DNA of 64,000 bases from Herpetosiphonaceae bacterium (GTDB taxonomy: Bacteria; Chloroflexota; Chloroflexia; Chloroflexales; Herpetosiphonaceae), in the NCBI GenBank assembly GCA_026003835.1, contig BPHZ01000001.1, positions 8,001 to 72,000 of the forward strand, written 5' to 3'. The translations under genes and the position numbers were made by a program. The notes beneath the pieces were generated by a model, which was not told the DNA's origin, ran no database searches, and saw only the letters and a list, made by a program, of their open reading frames with translations. Of this stretch, positions 57,401 to 64,000 are shown piece by piece. Each line of letters starts with the position of its first letter. The stretch's first letter is position 1.

Positions 57401-60400
57401 GGACGATACGCTTGATCATATTCACTAGCGTTGGGCGCGGCCCCATTTCGATGAAGATGCGATAGCCCTGCTCGACAAGACACTCGATACTCTGTTGGAA
57501 GTGTACAGGCTCCATCAAGTGGCGTACCCAGTAGTCCGGCCCAAGCTGATCCGGCGTAGCTAGTGTGCCGGTCAGGTTGGCTACCAGCGGCAGTCGCGGC
57601 GCGGAGTACTGCACGCTCTTGGTTATCGCGGCAAAATCGCCGGCGATCGGGCGCATAGCCGGCGAGTGGAAGGCATTGGCGATTGGCAGCGGGCGGAAGG
57701 TAATCTCGGCGCGTTGCAATTCAGCGCCCAGCATCTGCAGATCTTCTTTACGTCCGGTGACGATGACCAGGCCGGGGTTGTTATAGCTGGCGACGGAGAT
57801 GGTCCCATCAAAGCGAGCCAGGTACGCATGCACCACCTCGGCCGGCGCCATAACGGCGGCCATCGCGCCGTCTTTGGGCAGCCGCTCGACGAGCTTTGCG
57901 CGATGGGTCACGAGTTTGAGGGCATCTGCCAGGGAATAGACGCCGGCGATGCACGCCGCAACGTACTCGCCGAGGCTATGCCCGAGTACGGTAGTAGGCT
58001 GCACCCCCCAGGACATCCAGAGGCGTGCCAATGCGTACTCGACGGCAAATAAGGCCGGTTGGAAGGGCCAGGCATCCTCGGCAACGATCTGGTCATCGGA
58101 GTCGGGATAGAGGTAGTGCAGCAGTGGAGCATCGAGGTAGGGCTCGAGCAGGCGCTGACACTCATCGATGGTTGCGCGAAAGAGCGGGTGCGACTCATAG
58201 AGCTGCCGCCCCATCTGTGGATACTGAGAGCCCTGTCCGGTAAAGACAAACACTATTTTCTCGCCGCGGCTTGTAACTTCGCCGTGCCACAGGTCAGGCG
58301 GCTGATCCCCATTGACAAAGGAGGAAAGCATCTCGCTTGCCTGTGCAGTGCTCGCGGCGACAAGGGCTAGGCGATGGTTCAACTGCGCGCGCCCACGGCC
58401 CGCAGTGTGACATACATCGGCCAGCGAGAGCCCATTGCCGCGAACCAGGAAGCCGGCCATCCGGCGCGCCTGCTCGACCAGGGCGCGCTCATCGCGGCCC
58501 GAGAGGACCAGCAGATGATGTGATCGGTCGCGTTCGGGAGGCATAGGTTCCTGTACTGGCATCCGCTCCAGGATAACGTGGGCATTGGTTCCGCCGAAGC
58601 CAAATGAGCTGACACTGGCGAAGCGCTGCGCAGGATCAGCCGGCCAGGGGCGGGGCTCGACTGCCACCTCCAACGCTGTATCTTCCAAATGAAGCTGTGG
58701 ATTGGGCGTTTGCAGGTGAAGCTGTGGGGGAATTGTGCCGTGCATCATCGCCAGCACAACCTTGATAACGCCCGCGACGCCGGCCGCAGCTTCTGTATGA
58801 CCAATGTTGGTCTTAACTGATCCGATGGGCACGCGCGTGGATCGTGTCCCGAGGATATGCTTCCATGCCTCGATCTCGATCGCATCGCCGAGGGGTGTGC
58901 CTGTCCCATGAGCTTCGATGTAGCCCAGTTGATCAGGGCCAATCTTGCTCCTCTGGAGCGTCTGGCGGATGACAGCCTGCTGTGCCAACCCATTGGGAGC
59001 CGTAATACCATTGCTGCGTCCATCCTGGTTGATCGCCGTACCCCGTACAAGCGCCAGCACACGATCGCCATCGGCGAGCGCGCGGGAGAGCCGCTTGAGC
59101 ACGAGCATGCCGACGCCCTCGCTTCGTACATAGCCATCAGCACGGCTGTCGAAGGTTTTACAGCGGCCGTCGCCGGCCATCATGCGCGCCTTGGAGAAGG
59201 CAATTGTAATCTCAGGGGAGAGGACAAGATTGACACCGCCGGCCAGAGCCCGCTCGCACTCACCGTTCCGCAGGCTTTGACAGGCCAGATGTAGGGCCAC
59301 GAGGGACGAGGAGCAGGCCGTATCGATTGCCAGGCTTGGCCCACGCAGATCAAGCGTATAGGAGAGGCGATTGGCGACTAGGCTGTAGGCAGTGCCGGTG
59401 CCGCCATACTGGTCGATAGTGTTGTGATCCTCAAGTTCCAGACGTGCGTGGTCGCTATTGCAGATACCGATAAAGACGCCGGTAGCGCTGCCGGCGAGTC
59501 TATCTGGAGCCTCTCCGGCATGCTCAAGCGCCGCCCAGGCGACTTCCAGCAACAGGCGCTGCTGCGGGTCGATATGGATGGCCTCGCGGGGCGAGATGCC
59601 GAACAAGCTGGCGTCGAAGGCATCGGCATCGGCAAGGAAGCCGCCCCAGCGTGTTGTTACCTTGCCGGGAGCACGGGGATCGGGATGGTAGAGCGCCGCG
59701 GCATCCCACCGGCTTGGGGGCACTTCCTCGATAGCGTCGATCTGCCCAATCAGCAACTGCCAGAACGCCTCAACATCTGGGGCGTTGGGGAAGCGACAGC
59801 CCATGCCGATGATGGCGATTGGCTCATCAGCGGCCGAGTCTTGGTCGCTCAATCCAGCCGACGCCGGGGTGGTTTCACTGGCGAGGTAGGAGACGAGCGC
59901 CTCAACTGTGGGGTAGCTCCAAACGACTGTTGGCGAGAGCCGCCGGCCAAGCCACTGCTCCAGCTCGCCAACCATTGCCACAGCAGAGAGCGAGTCGAGA
60001 TCGTAGCTGCTCAACGGAGCGCGTGTATCGATGGCGGTTGGATGAATACCAAGCTGCCGCGCCAGCCAGTTGACGATCCAGTTCTCGATTGTCGTCGGCG
60101 CTAGCGCCTCTCTGTCTGCTGGATTCATGGGCTGGTGCTGCCAATCTGCCAGCACCGGCAGCTCGCCGGCAAGCAAGCGCTCGCGGCAGAGGCTGCGCTG
60201 AATTTTGCCGCTGGACGTCTTTGGGATGCTGCCGGCACGAATCAGCACGACGCGATACGCAGGAATATCGTGATACTCGATCACCGCCTGGCGGATCGCC
60301 GCAATGATCGGCGCGCTATCTTCTGGTTGACCTTCGACCTCCTGGACAATCGCCAGACGTTCCTCGCCATCGACCTCCAGCGCGAAAGCAGCGCCACAGC

Positions 60401-61874
60401 CCGCGCGTAGCGCCGGATGGCTGCGCTCGATCGTCTGCTCAATATCCTCAGGATAGTGATTCTGGCCGCGGATAATGATCAAATCTTTGAGGCGGCCGGC
60501 GATAAACAGCTCTCCACGGTGGAGAAAGCCGAGATCCCCGGTGCGGAGATATACCCGGTCGCCTGTATCGGCAAGACGAGCGTGGAAGACCTGCTCGGTC
60601 TCCTTGGGGCGGTTCCAATAGCCCTGGCCTATACTCGGGCCGGAGACCCAGATTTCGCCGATGCGATCCGCAGGGCATGGCTCAAGTGTATCCGGATCGA
60701 CAATCTGGATCACTTGATCATCAAGGCCGCCGCCGCAGCCGACGAGATTGACCGTGTTGGGTCCGGCCTGCTGAGCCGGCTTGACACGGCGCTGCGCTAA
60801 GCTCTCACGTTCCAGGGCAAGCATAAGAGGCGGCGCGAAATCACTGGCGCCGGTCACGGTGGCGGTGGCATCTGCCAGGCCATATGAAGGGTAGAAGGTT
60901 TCAGGTCGGAAACCCGATGGTGCAAATGCTTCGGTAAAGCGAATGATCGTCTCAGGACGGATCGGCTCAGCGCCGTTGAGCGCCAGGTTCCAGGCACGCA
61001 GATCAAGAGCCGCCCGCTGCTCAGGGGTGCTCTTGCGTACACATAACTCGTAGGCAAAGTTTGGCCCGCCGGTCGTCGAGGCGCGAAAGCGTGACATTGC
61101 CTCAAGCCAGCGGAGCGGATGACGCGCAAAATCGGTAGGCGACATCAGCACTGCCGGCGCGCCGCGATACAGGGGGTGAATTACGCCGAGAAACAGACCT
61201 AGATCGTGGAACAACGGTAGCCAGGAGACCACCCCTGTGCAAGGCCGGCTGCGGAAACCGGGGAAGGAGCGAGCATTATGCAGTGCGCTGGCATGGCTAA
61301 CGATGACCCCTTTGGGTGTGCCGGTCGATCCGGAGGTGTACATAAGAAATGCAGGCCGCTCGCCCGGATCGGCAAGATCGGGCAGATCGTCGCCAGCAGG
61401 CACTGCATCAACAGTAATCCAGCTTAAGCGGCTCAACTCCGGCGCCTGCTCCTTGATCGTGCCAATAACCTCCAGTGCAGCAGTTGTAGTGAGGGCTAGC
61501 CGGGCCTGCGCATCGGCGACAATTGCTTGCAGGCGTGGTAATGTGCGGTTTGTCCGCGCTGTTGTGGGAGAGTAGGCCGGAACGGCTATCGCGCCGGCGT
61601 AGAGACAGCCGAAGAAGGCGGCGATGTAGTCAAGGCCGGGCGGGCAGACGACAAGCATCGGCTCGCCGGCGCCGCCCTGGGCGATGATAACGCTGGCGAT
61701 GGCACGTGCCCATTGGTCGAGCTCTCCATAGGTAATGCCTGTTTCTACGCCTCCATCGCCAAGGAATGTATAGGCCCGCTGGTTGCAGAATCGTTCTGCA
61801 CGCCAGCGCAGCAGCTCGGCTAGATGCGGTATTCGCAGCTCCGGGGTTTGCACCACGGTGGCGGCGACAGACAT
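51462..61874 (-). CDS. FAAL-ACP-KS-AT-DH-KR-MT-ACP-KS hybrid loading/PKS protein
   Basis: A 3470-residue protein that starts the chain. Domains: fatty acyl-AMP ligase (about 10-590, MYTSGSTGTPKGV near 183), ACP1 (DLDSLSA near 628), KS1 (684-1110, Cys in DTACSSS near 857), AT1 (VLGHSLGEYVAA near 1298; NAFHS suggests malonyl), DH (DHNVQGRAVLPGA near 1607), KR (GGQSGIG near 2103), methyltransferase (EVGAGTGGTTS near 2525), ACP2 (LGLDSLLAVE near 2770) and KS2 (2845-3270, DTLCSSSLVALHMAC). No AT follows KS2; a post-AT-type linker (LPAYPFARQRYW) and HPLLGIRLP end the protein. The KR catalytic Tyr is His (SNHVAAN). AAGGAG 8 nt before ATG 61874 decides the start. A lipid starter is inferred from the FAAL. 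Confidence 0.94.
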   Translation of the reverse strand: MSVAATVVQTPELRIPHLAELLRWRAERFCNQRAYTFLGDGGVETGITYGELDQWARAIASVIIAQGGAGEPMLVVCPPGLDYIAAFFGCLYAGAIAVPAYSPTTARTNRTLPRLQAIVADAQARLALTTTAALEVIGTIKEQAPELSRLSWITVDAVPAGDDLPDLADPGERPAFLMYTSGSTGTPKGVIVSHASALHNARSFPGFRSRPCTGVVSWLPLFHDLGLFLGVIHPLYRGAPAVLMSPTDFARHPLRWLEAMSRFRASTTGGPNFAYELCVRKSTPEQRAALDLRAWNLALNGAEPIRPETIIRFTEAFAPSGFRPETFYPSYGLADATATVTGASDFAPPLMLALERESLAQRRVKPAQQAGPNTVNLVGCGGGLDDQVIQIVDPDTLEPCPADRIGEIWVSGPSIGQGYWNRPKETEQVFHARLADTGDRVYLRTGDLGFLHRGELFIAGRLKDLIIIRGQNHYPEDIEQTIERSHPALRAGCGAAFALEVDGEERLAIVQEVEGQPEDSAPIIAAIRQAVIEYHDIPAYRVVLIRAGSIPKTSSGKIQRSLCRERLLAGELPVLADWQHQPMNPADREALAPTTIENWIVNWLARQLGIHPTAIDTRAPLSSYDLDSLSAVAMVGELEQWLGRRLSPTVVWSYPTVEALVSYLASETTPASAGLSDQDSAADEPIAIIGMGCRFPNAPDVEAFWQLLIGQIDAIEEVPPSRWDAAALYHPDPRAPGKVTTRWGGFLADADAFDASLFGISPREAIHIDPQQRLLLEVAWAALEHAGEAPDRLAGSATGVFIGICNSDHARLELEDHNTIDQYGGTGTAYSLVANRLSYTLDLRGPSLAIDTACSSSLVALHLACQSLRNGECERALAGGVNLVLSPEITIAFSKARMMAGDGRCKTFDSRADGYVRSEGVGMLVLKRLSRALADGDRVLALVRGTAINQDGRSNGITAPNGLAQQAVIRQTLQRSKIGPDQLGYIEAHGTGTPLGDAIEIEAWKHILGTRSTRVPIGSVKTNIGHTEAAAGVAGVIKVVLAMMHGTIPPQLHLQTPNPQLHLEDTALEVAVEPRPWPADPAQRFASVSSFGFGGTNAHVILERMPVQEPMPPERDRSHHLLVLSGRDERALVEQARRMAGFLVRGNGLSLADVCHTAGRGRAQLNHRLALVAASTAQASEMLSSFVNGDQPPDLWHGEVTSRGEKIVFVFTGQGSQYPQMGRQLYESHPLFRATIDECQRLLEPYLDAPLLHYLYPDSDDQIVAEDAWPFQPALFAVEYALARLWMSWGVQPTTVLGHSLGEYVAACIAGVYSLADALKLVTHRAKLVERLPKDGAMAAVMAPAEVVHAYLARFDGTISVASYNNPGLVIVTGRKEDLQMLGAELQRAEITFRPLPIANAFHSPAMRPIAGDFAAITKSVQYSAPRLPLVANLTGTLATPDQLGPDYWVRHLMEPVHFQQSIECLVEQGYRIFIEMGPRPTLVNMIKRIVPSRAGYLVLSSLSGLADQPDWAMMMSALGQLYIRGIDIDWRAVDQPYQRSIISLPTYPFERQRYPIGRAERRRQSLPRQERLHPLIDQEIVAPQIKGAVFQRRLAVNEDSFLDDHNVQGRAVLPGAAQIEMMLAAAAVWLGRQPSGLANLAFTTPLAITDTALIQATIEPADEHGRFQARIVSREERSGWVQHATAEILADGWADTAVDLAALRRRCPRQLVPDDLYAQFSARGIVYGRSFRTLCQVWIGDHDVLAEIALDADAGAGYRLPPALLDGALQCLAALLNIPGDHTTFVPFAIGEIRLATALPVPPRLLCHGVRVDTTASDMPGADLTLLDDNGRVLGTLRGIRLRRLAHPPAAIRDVTSWIKRLRWRSCDLPPLDRPLRRSWLLLSDSLGLGETLKARLIAQNDRCVCVLPGDSFQKIDGGYTVRPDKPDDYAALAEALAEERIDAVLHLWAYTPPLGMPKTAHELDAQLARGVHSLLHLIQSLSAQGAMPQLIAIVSSYAQACDDAPERLIDPMKAALWGLSKVVALEYPETRVIAVDIESERQPAGDPASLVYSELQARHPQPGAWIIYNDGKRLEATLEPAEAPEQTSPLPLRDGGVYLISGGQSGIGLEIARWIAQQKRATLVLLNRTPLDERRTPERAQGIRDLEMLGATVEPIAGDVADLAMLTSLVESIITRHGRLDGVFHAAGVLEDAMLWNMDRARFDRVLRPKVHGTWALAQATRNIPLDFLVICSSMASLSPSPGQSNHVAANAVQDSLAHSLRRAGVPALSINWGLWGETGVVATPRYLEALRARGIYPLTNSEGLAGLEAAMRAGLTQVAFAKPIEADDASTRTSLAAQAQRLALEQRLPALAGATAEIDRLCGRYVARALIRLGLNPLLHSRFTVEQLATQLRIAPRHRRLFARLLMMLVEDGALHVDGDYYLLGDIPDIDGLDEVAEALAQSYPGLAAEISLLRRCGNQLDATLEGRRDPLGLLFPDGSLEGSEAMYERSPFARVYNTVAASAVAEIAAKRSRVRILEVGAGTGGTTSYMLPVLEQYDAEYTFSDVSQIFLQAARRKYAHYAGVRYRLLDLEHDLVAQGEQPASYDAIVAANVLHATTDIAATLARLRQLLAPDGTLVIVELVRPQRWLDLTFGLTEGWWKCSDTALRPDYPLLDQRRWHDVLRQAGFAEITLAGPALVDGPLPVEQAVFIAQASCAMAEANVQPSMPATMATGQTDDTTLSDGNDSSANLRRWIQGLIARHVIRALELDVDSIPPGRSFHNLGLDSLLAVEIANALRHDLEIQLSPTVFFEYPSVRELSDYICTTHAEAARRAFAAHTPVRAPAVDRAPSAAPQHSTAPSLPRGSRDIAIIGMACRFPQAPDLDSFWRLLRSGTDAIEEVPADRWNWHDYFDPVPGTAGKTYSRWGGYLRDIDQFDARFFNISPKEAAFMDPQQRLFLEVAWHALEHAGYAGDALAGTTTGVFVGCSYNHYLQLLSRARPDQVANYFAALGNNHSILANRASFFLNLNGPSIVVDTLCSSSLVALHMACRSIQNGECEAALVGGVNLLLNVDHYLSMSEMRAYAPDGRCKAFNHRADGFVSGEGVGVVVIKSLERALTDGDVIHAVIKGSAVNHNGRTNGLTAPHPRHQAEVIRLAHTEAGWDPATVGYIEAHGTGTALGDPIEVEGLSQVFAPRQVDIPPCYLGSVKTNIGHLEAAAGMAGLIKVILAMKHGEIPPILHFEAPNPHIDLSRTPFQINTAPVRWEAPRRAGISAFGLGGVNAHIALEEAPELPAPPAPQRTAFLLPLSAMNEESLHGLIERYYSHLIVTPEQELLHICYTASVGRRHLHHRLAIVATSRLDLIGKLQTILSGQDKRSLQSMGIFYGTISPEESDGVDDAADIGDLDSFVGLVDLARRYVAGAPIDWERTYAGSGARRVILPAYPFARQRYWFEESASSPAIGDLVMNKDTADDPPIHPLLGIRLP

Positions 61875-61905
61875 AGTCAAGCTCCTTCTCTGCTCCGTGA
61901 TTGGT

Positions 61906-63132
61906 TTATTGAACGATCAGCTCGATCAGGGCAGTAGCCTCCTCAAGCCGCCGGGCCGTTTCGTCGTACGTTGCGCCCTGGGCGATCACAAAGCCTAAAC
62001 GGTCATAAGCGCTGCGGGCAGGTGACACCCGGGCTCCTGGGCGGGCAGTGATGCGGACCTCAGCTATGCCGTCAAGTGCGGCGGCAGCATCGACGCCGCG
62101 CACTTCGCGCAAGGTGCCGGCGCTCGGCGCTACAAGAAATTGGATGCCTGCAAAACCCTTGGTGTGATGTTCCAGGCGCGGCTGCCGGCCAACCGCGGCA
62201 TAGCACTGCTGCTCCAACAGATCAAGCCCGGTAACCAGCGTTATCAGTTCAGGAATCATGCCACCCGCCAGCCGGGCGTTAATCTCCACAATCGCGCAGC
62301 CGTCTGCTGTCAGCTTGACTTCAGTATGGCTGGGCCCATGGGTAAACTCCACCGCCGCTAGAGCTAGCGCGACGCTCTCCCGTATTTGAGTGGCGATGTC
62401 ATTGGGCAGAGGCGCGGGAAAGATATGGCGGTGTTCGACGAATGACGGCGGCGGCAGCAGATGTTTCTCAGTGATACCCAGACAAAGCGCCTGCCCTTGC
62501 CAGCTAAACATCTCGACACTATACTCGGGCGCGTCGAGATACGATTCGATCAGCGCCGTTCGCGCTGTCGCCTGACCTCGTACATTGGTTGCCATTGCCA
62601 GGATGTGCCGGGTCTGTTCCTCAACCTCGGCAGCGGTGTGACAGAGCCGTACCGCGTAGGAGCCGGTATCGTCGGCCGGCTTGACAACACATGGCAGGCC
62701 GATCTTGGCAAGCGCTGTTGGGATCTCGTCGGGAGAGGCGACATCGAAGAAGTCTGGTTGTTGGATCCCTGCGCTATGGAGAATCCGGCGCGTGCGTCCT
62801 TTATGGCGACATGCGGCAATGGCGTCAGGGGCATTACATGGCAGACCATAGCGTGCCGCAAGACGTGCCACTGTTTCGACGTAGAACTCGCTCGTCGTCG
62901 TTATCCCAGCCAGCCTGCCAGGATCGAAATGCTTCTCGATCGCCTTGCAGAGCGCAGCCAGGTCGTTTGTATCGCAGGTGATAACCGGTCCATCGAACTG
63001 TTCAAGTCCAAGATAACGATCGGGCTTATTTGTAAGAAACACAGGCTGAAAGCCGAGCGCTTGCGCCTTGTGAAGCGCAAGCATACCAGTCCCAGTTGTA
63101 TTGGCTTCGACAAAGAGCAGTATGGTATCCAT
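61906..63132 (-). CDS. ATP-grasp ligase-like protein
   Basis: This 408-residue protein is of the ATP-grasp fold, near carbamoyl-phosphate-synthase-like and amino-acid ligases such as BacD or DdaF. Visible parts are the N-terminal pre-ATP domain (ILLFVEANTTGTGM), LPCVVKPADDTGSYAVRLC, an acidic metal-binding strand VKLTADGCAIVEINARLAGG and a C-terminal beta extension (about 320-408). These enzymes form amide bonds through acyl phosphates. ATG 63132 shares one base with the upstream stop (TGATG), so the two genes are coupled; the longer frame to 63168 is not needed. It lies 31 nt before the FAAL-PKS gene. It may modify an amino acid precursor or cap the product. The substrate is unknown. Confidence 0.88.
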   Translation of the reverse strand: MDTILLFVEANTTGTGMLALHKAQALGFQPVFLTNKPDRYLGLEQFDGPVITCDTNDLAALCKAIEKHFDPGRLAGITTTSEFYVETVARLAARYGLPCNAPDAIAACRHKGRTRRILHSAGIQQPDFFDVASPDEIPTALAKIGLPCVVKPADDTGSYAVRLCHTAAEVEEQTRHILAMATNVRGQATARTALIESYLDAPEYSVEMFSWQGQALCLGITEKHLLPPPSFVEHRHIFPAPLPNDIATQIRESVALALAAVEFTHGPSHTEVKLTADGCAIVEINARLAGGMIPELITLVTGLDLLEQQCYAAVGRQPRLEHHTKGFAGIQFLVAPSAGTLREVRGVDAAAALDGIAEVRITARPGARVSPARSAYDRLGFVIAQGATYDETARRLEEATALIELIVQ

Positions 63133-64000
63133 CACTCTGCATTTCGAGGTAGATGAGCGTAGGTCCATGACTCAACGGGAGTTCCGTAGGAGACCTCAGT
63201 AGGGGTATCGGGCAGGCGCAAAGCCTGAACGCCCTTCTGTCGCCTGTATTCCGCGCTATAGATTGTCTCGACATAACGGTCGCCACGGTCAGGAAATAGG
63301 GCGACTATCTTGGTGCCTGCCGGTGCGGTGTGGGCGTACCAACGAGCCACGACATACGCTGAGCCGGAGCTGTTACCGGCGAAGATTTTTTCATGACGGG
63401 CGAGCTGGAGCGTGGCGGCGAACGCCTCTTCATCGCTGAGCCAATGAACCTCATCGATGACTGAAGGGTCAACATTGGGTGGGATCAGACTATTGCCGAG
63501 GCCGCTCTGTAGTCGGGTTGGCCGGTCAGGCTGGCCAAAGATTGCGCTGCCAACAGCATCGACGGCGACTACCCGGAGATTTGGGAGATACTTGCGTAGC
63601 TCACGGGCCGTGCCACACAGCGAGCCACCGCTACCGACAGGCCCAACAAGCACATCGATGTGTTCAAGATCAGCCAGCAGCTCATTCGCTAGCTCGACGT
63701 AGGCCAGCGGATTATCAGGATTTTCGTACTGGCGCGGCCAGAATGCGCCAGGATACTGCTCCATAAGCTGGGCGAGCCGCTCTAGACGAGCGCTCTGCCA
63801 GCCATGACTGGTCATTCGCTCCACAATGTGCAAATGGCAGCCGAGCGCTTCCAGTTTGGCCTTTGTAATGGCATCCATGCGAGGATCGGTGACAATATGT
63901 ACCTCATGGCCCAGGTATGTACCCACTAGGGCCACACCTAGCGCCATCGTACCAGACGAACTCTCGATGATTGGCGCATCAGGCCGCAATACCCCTGTCC
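63132..64000 (-). CDS. Cysteine synthase-like PLP-dependent enzyme (partial, N-terminus outside window)
   Basis: About 285 residues of a fold-type II PLP enzyme are present. IIESSSGTMALGVALVG is the substrate-binding loop (TSGNTG in cysteine synthases), GPVGSGGSLCGTARELRKYL the phosphate-binding glycine loop, and HEKIFAGNSSGSAYV the C-terminal signature. The frame is open to base 64000, and the PLP-binding Lys should lie beyond the edge. The SSSG loop in place of TSGNTG recalls SbnA-like enzymes that make 2,3-diaminopropionate precursors, not plain cysteine synthases. Its coupling with the ATP-grasp gene and the NRPS operon suggests precursor supply. The exact reaction is inference. Confidence 0.85.
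   Translation of the reverse strand, partial: TGVLRPDAPIIESSSGTMALGVALVGTYLGHEVHIVTDPRMDAITKAKLEALGCHLHIVERMTSHGWQSARLERLAQLMEQYPGAFWPRQYENPDNPLAYVELANELLADLEHIDVLVGPVGSGGSLCGTARELRKYLPNLRVVAVDAVGSAIFGQPDRPTRLQSGLGNSLIPPNVDPSVIDEVHWLSDEEAFAATLQLARHEKIFAGNSSGSAYVVARWYAHTAPAGTKIVALFPDRGDRYVETIYSAEYRRQKGVQALRLPDTPTEVSYGTPVESWTYAHLPRNAE

Larger units (their letters stand above)
33555..64000 (-). other. Hybrid lipopeptide-type PKS/NRPS biosynthetic gene cluster (right end outside window)
   Basis: Seven adjacent minus-strand genes form one transcription unit, with overlaps of 1-4 nt or short gaps. The order is PLP enzyme, ATP-grasp, FAAL-PKS, DH-T, PKS, NRPS (C-A-T-E), NRPS (C-A-T-C-A-T). Three PKS modules and three NRPS modules follow a lipid loading unit. 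No thioesterase, phosphopantetheinyl transferase, transporter, trans-AT or regulator is seen inside the window. The promoter must be to the right of 64000. Confidence 0.85.

Overview
The window looks like part of a chromosome of a free-living, GC-rich bacterium, most likely a member of the Chloroflexota (class Chloroflexia). This is inferred from the gene mix: a DUF1998-type helicase, an FmdB zinc ribbon, a sulfite-oxidase-like enzyme, very large secreted FG-GAP/TolB and DNRLRE/FN3 proteins ending in an L-P-L-x-x-R tail, an XRE/NB-ARC/TPR regulator, and a big PKS/NRPS cluster. No rRNA or tRNA was seen, so the assignment is not proven. I found no CRISPR array, transposase or integrase.

Layout. 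(1) 1-3779, minus strand: a phosphorelay operon with a multi-PAS/GAF histidine kinase, a stand-alone receiver and a receiver-PAS protein cut by the window edge. (2) 4607-6904: an MrfA/YprA-like DEAH helicase. (3) 7274-9036, plus strand: a small winged-helix-like protein, a cyclase-family metallohydrolase and a sulfite-oxidase-like molybdopterin enzyme. (4) 9160-15667, minus strand: a carboxyl-terminal protease with a cupin gene, then fmdB-cysE-cysS-prmA-rsmE. (5) 15924-29529: two giant secreted proteins around an XRE/NB-ARC/TPR regulator. (6) 29625-30331: two short ORFs that look like C-terminal remnants. (7) 30367-33424: a tandem array of three intact gene cassettes (DUF1801, an unknown protein, a dihydrofolate-reductase-like protein) plus a 5'-truncated VapC toxin. 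Each gene is followed by an attC-like inverted repeat with GCCGAAC/GTTCGGC-type ends. This resembles an integron cassette cluster without an integrase (CALIN).

(8) 33555-64000, minus strand: a hybrid lipopeptide-type assembly line that continues beyond the right edge. In transcription order it has a cysteine-synthase-like PLP enzyme, an ATP-grasp ligase, and FAAL-ACP-KS-AT-DH-KR-MT-ACP-KS. A separate DH-T protein follows, so one module is split and lacks AT and KR. Then come KS-AT-DH-KR-ACP, C-A-T-E with a degenerate E active site, and C-A-T-C-A-T. The last gene has two +1 shifts at G/C homopolymers in its first A domain, and no thioesterase is visible. Genes in this block overlap by 1-4 nt or lie close together, apart from a 122-nt gap with a perfect 14-bp hairpin at 44754-44787.

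The working model for the cluster is as follows. A fatty acid is activated by the FAAL and extended by three PKS modules. Three amino acids are then added. A-domain codes suggest a branched aliphatic residue, a small basic diamino acid and a small residue such as Ala. The PLP enzyme could supply 2,3-diaminopropionate or a related precursor. These product statements are inference from motifs.
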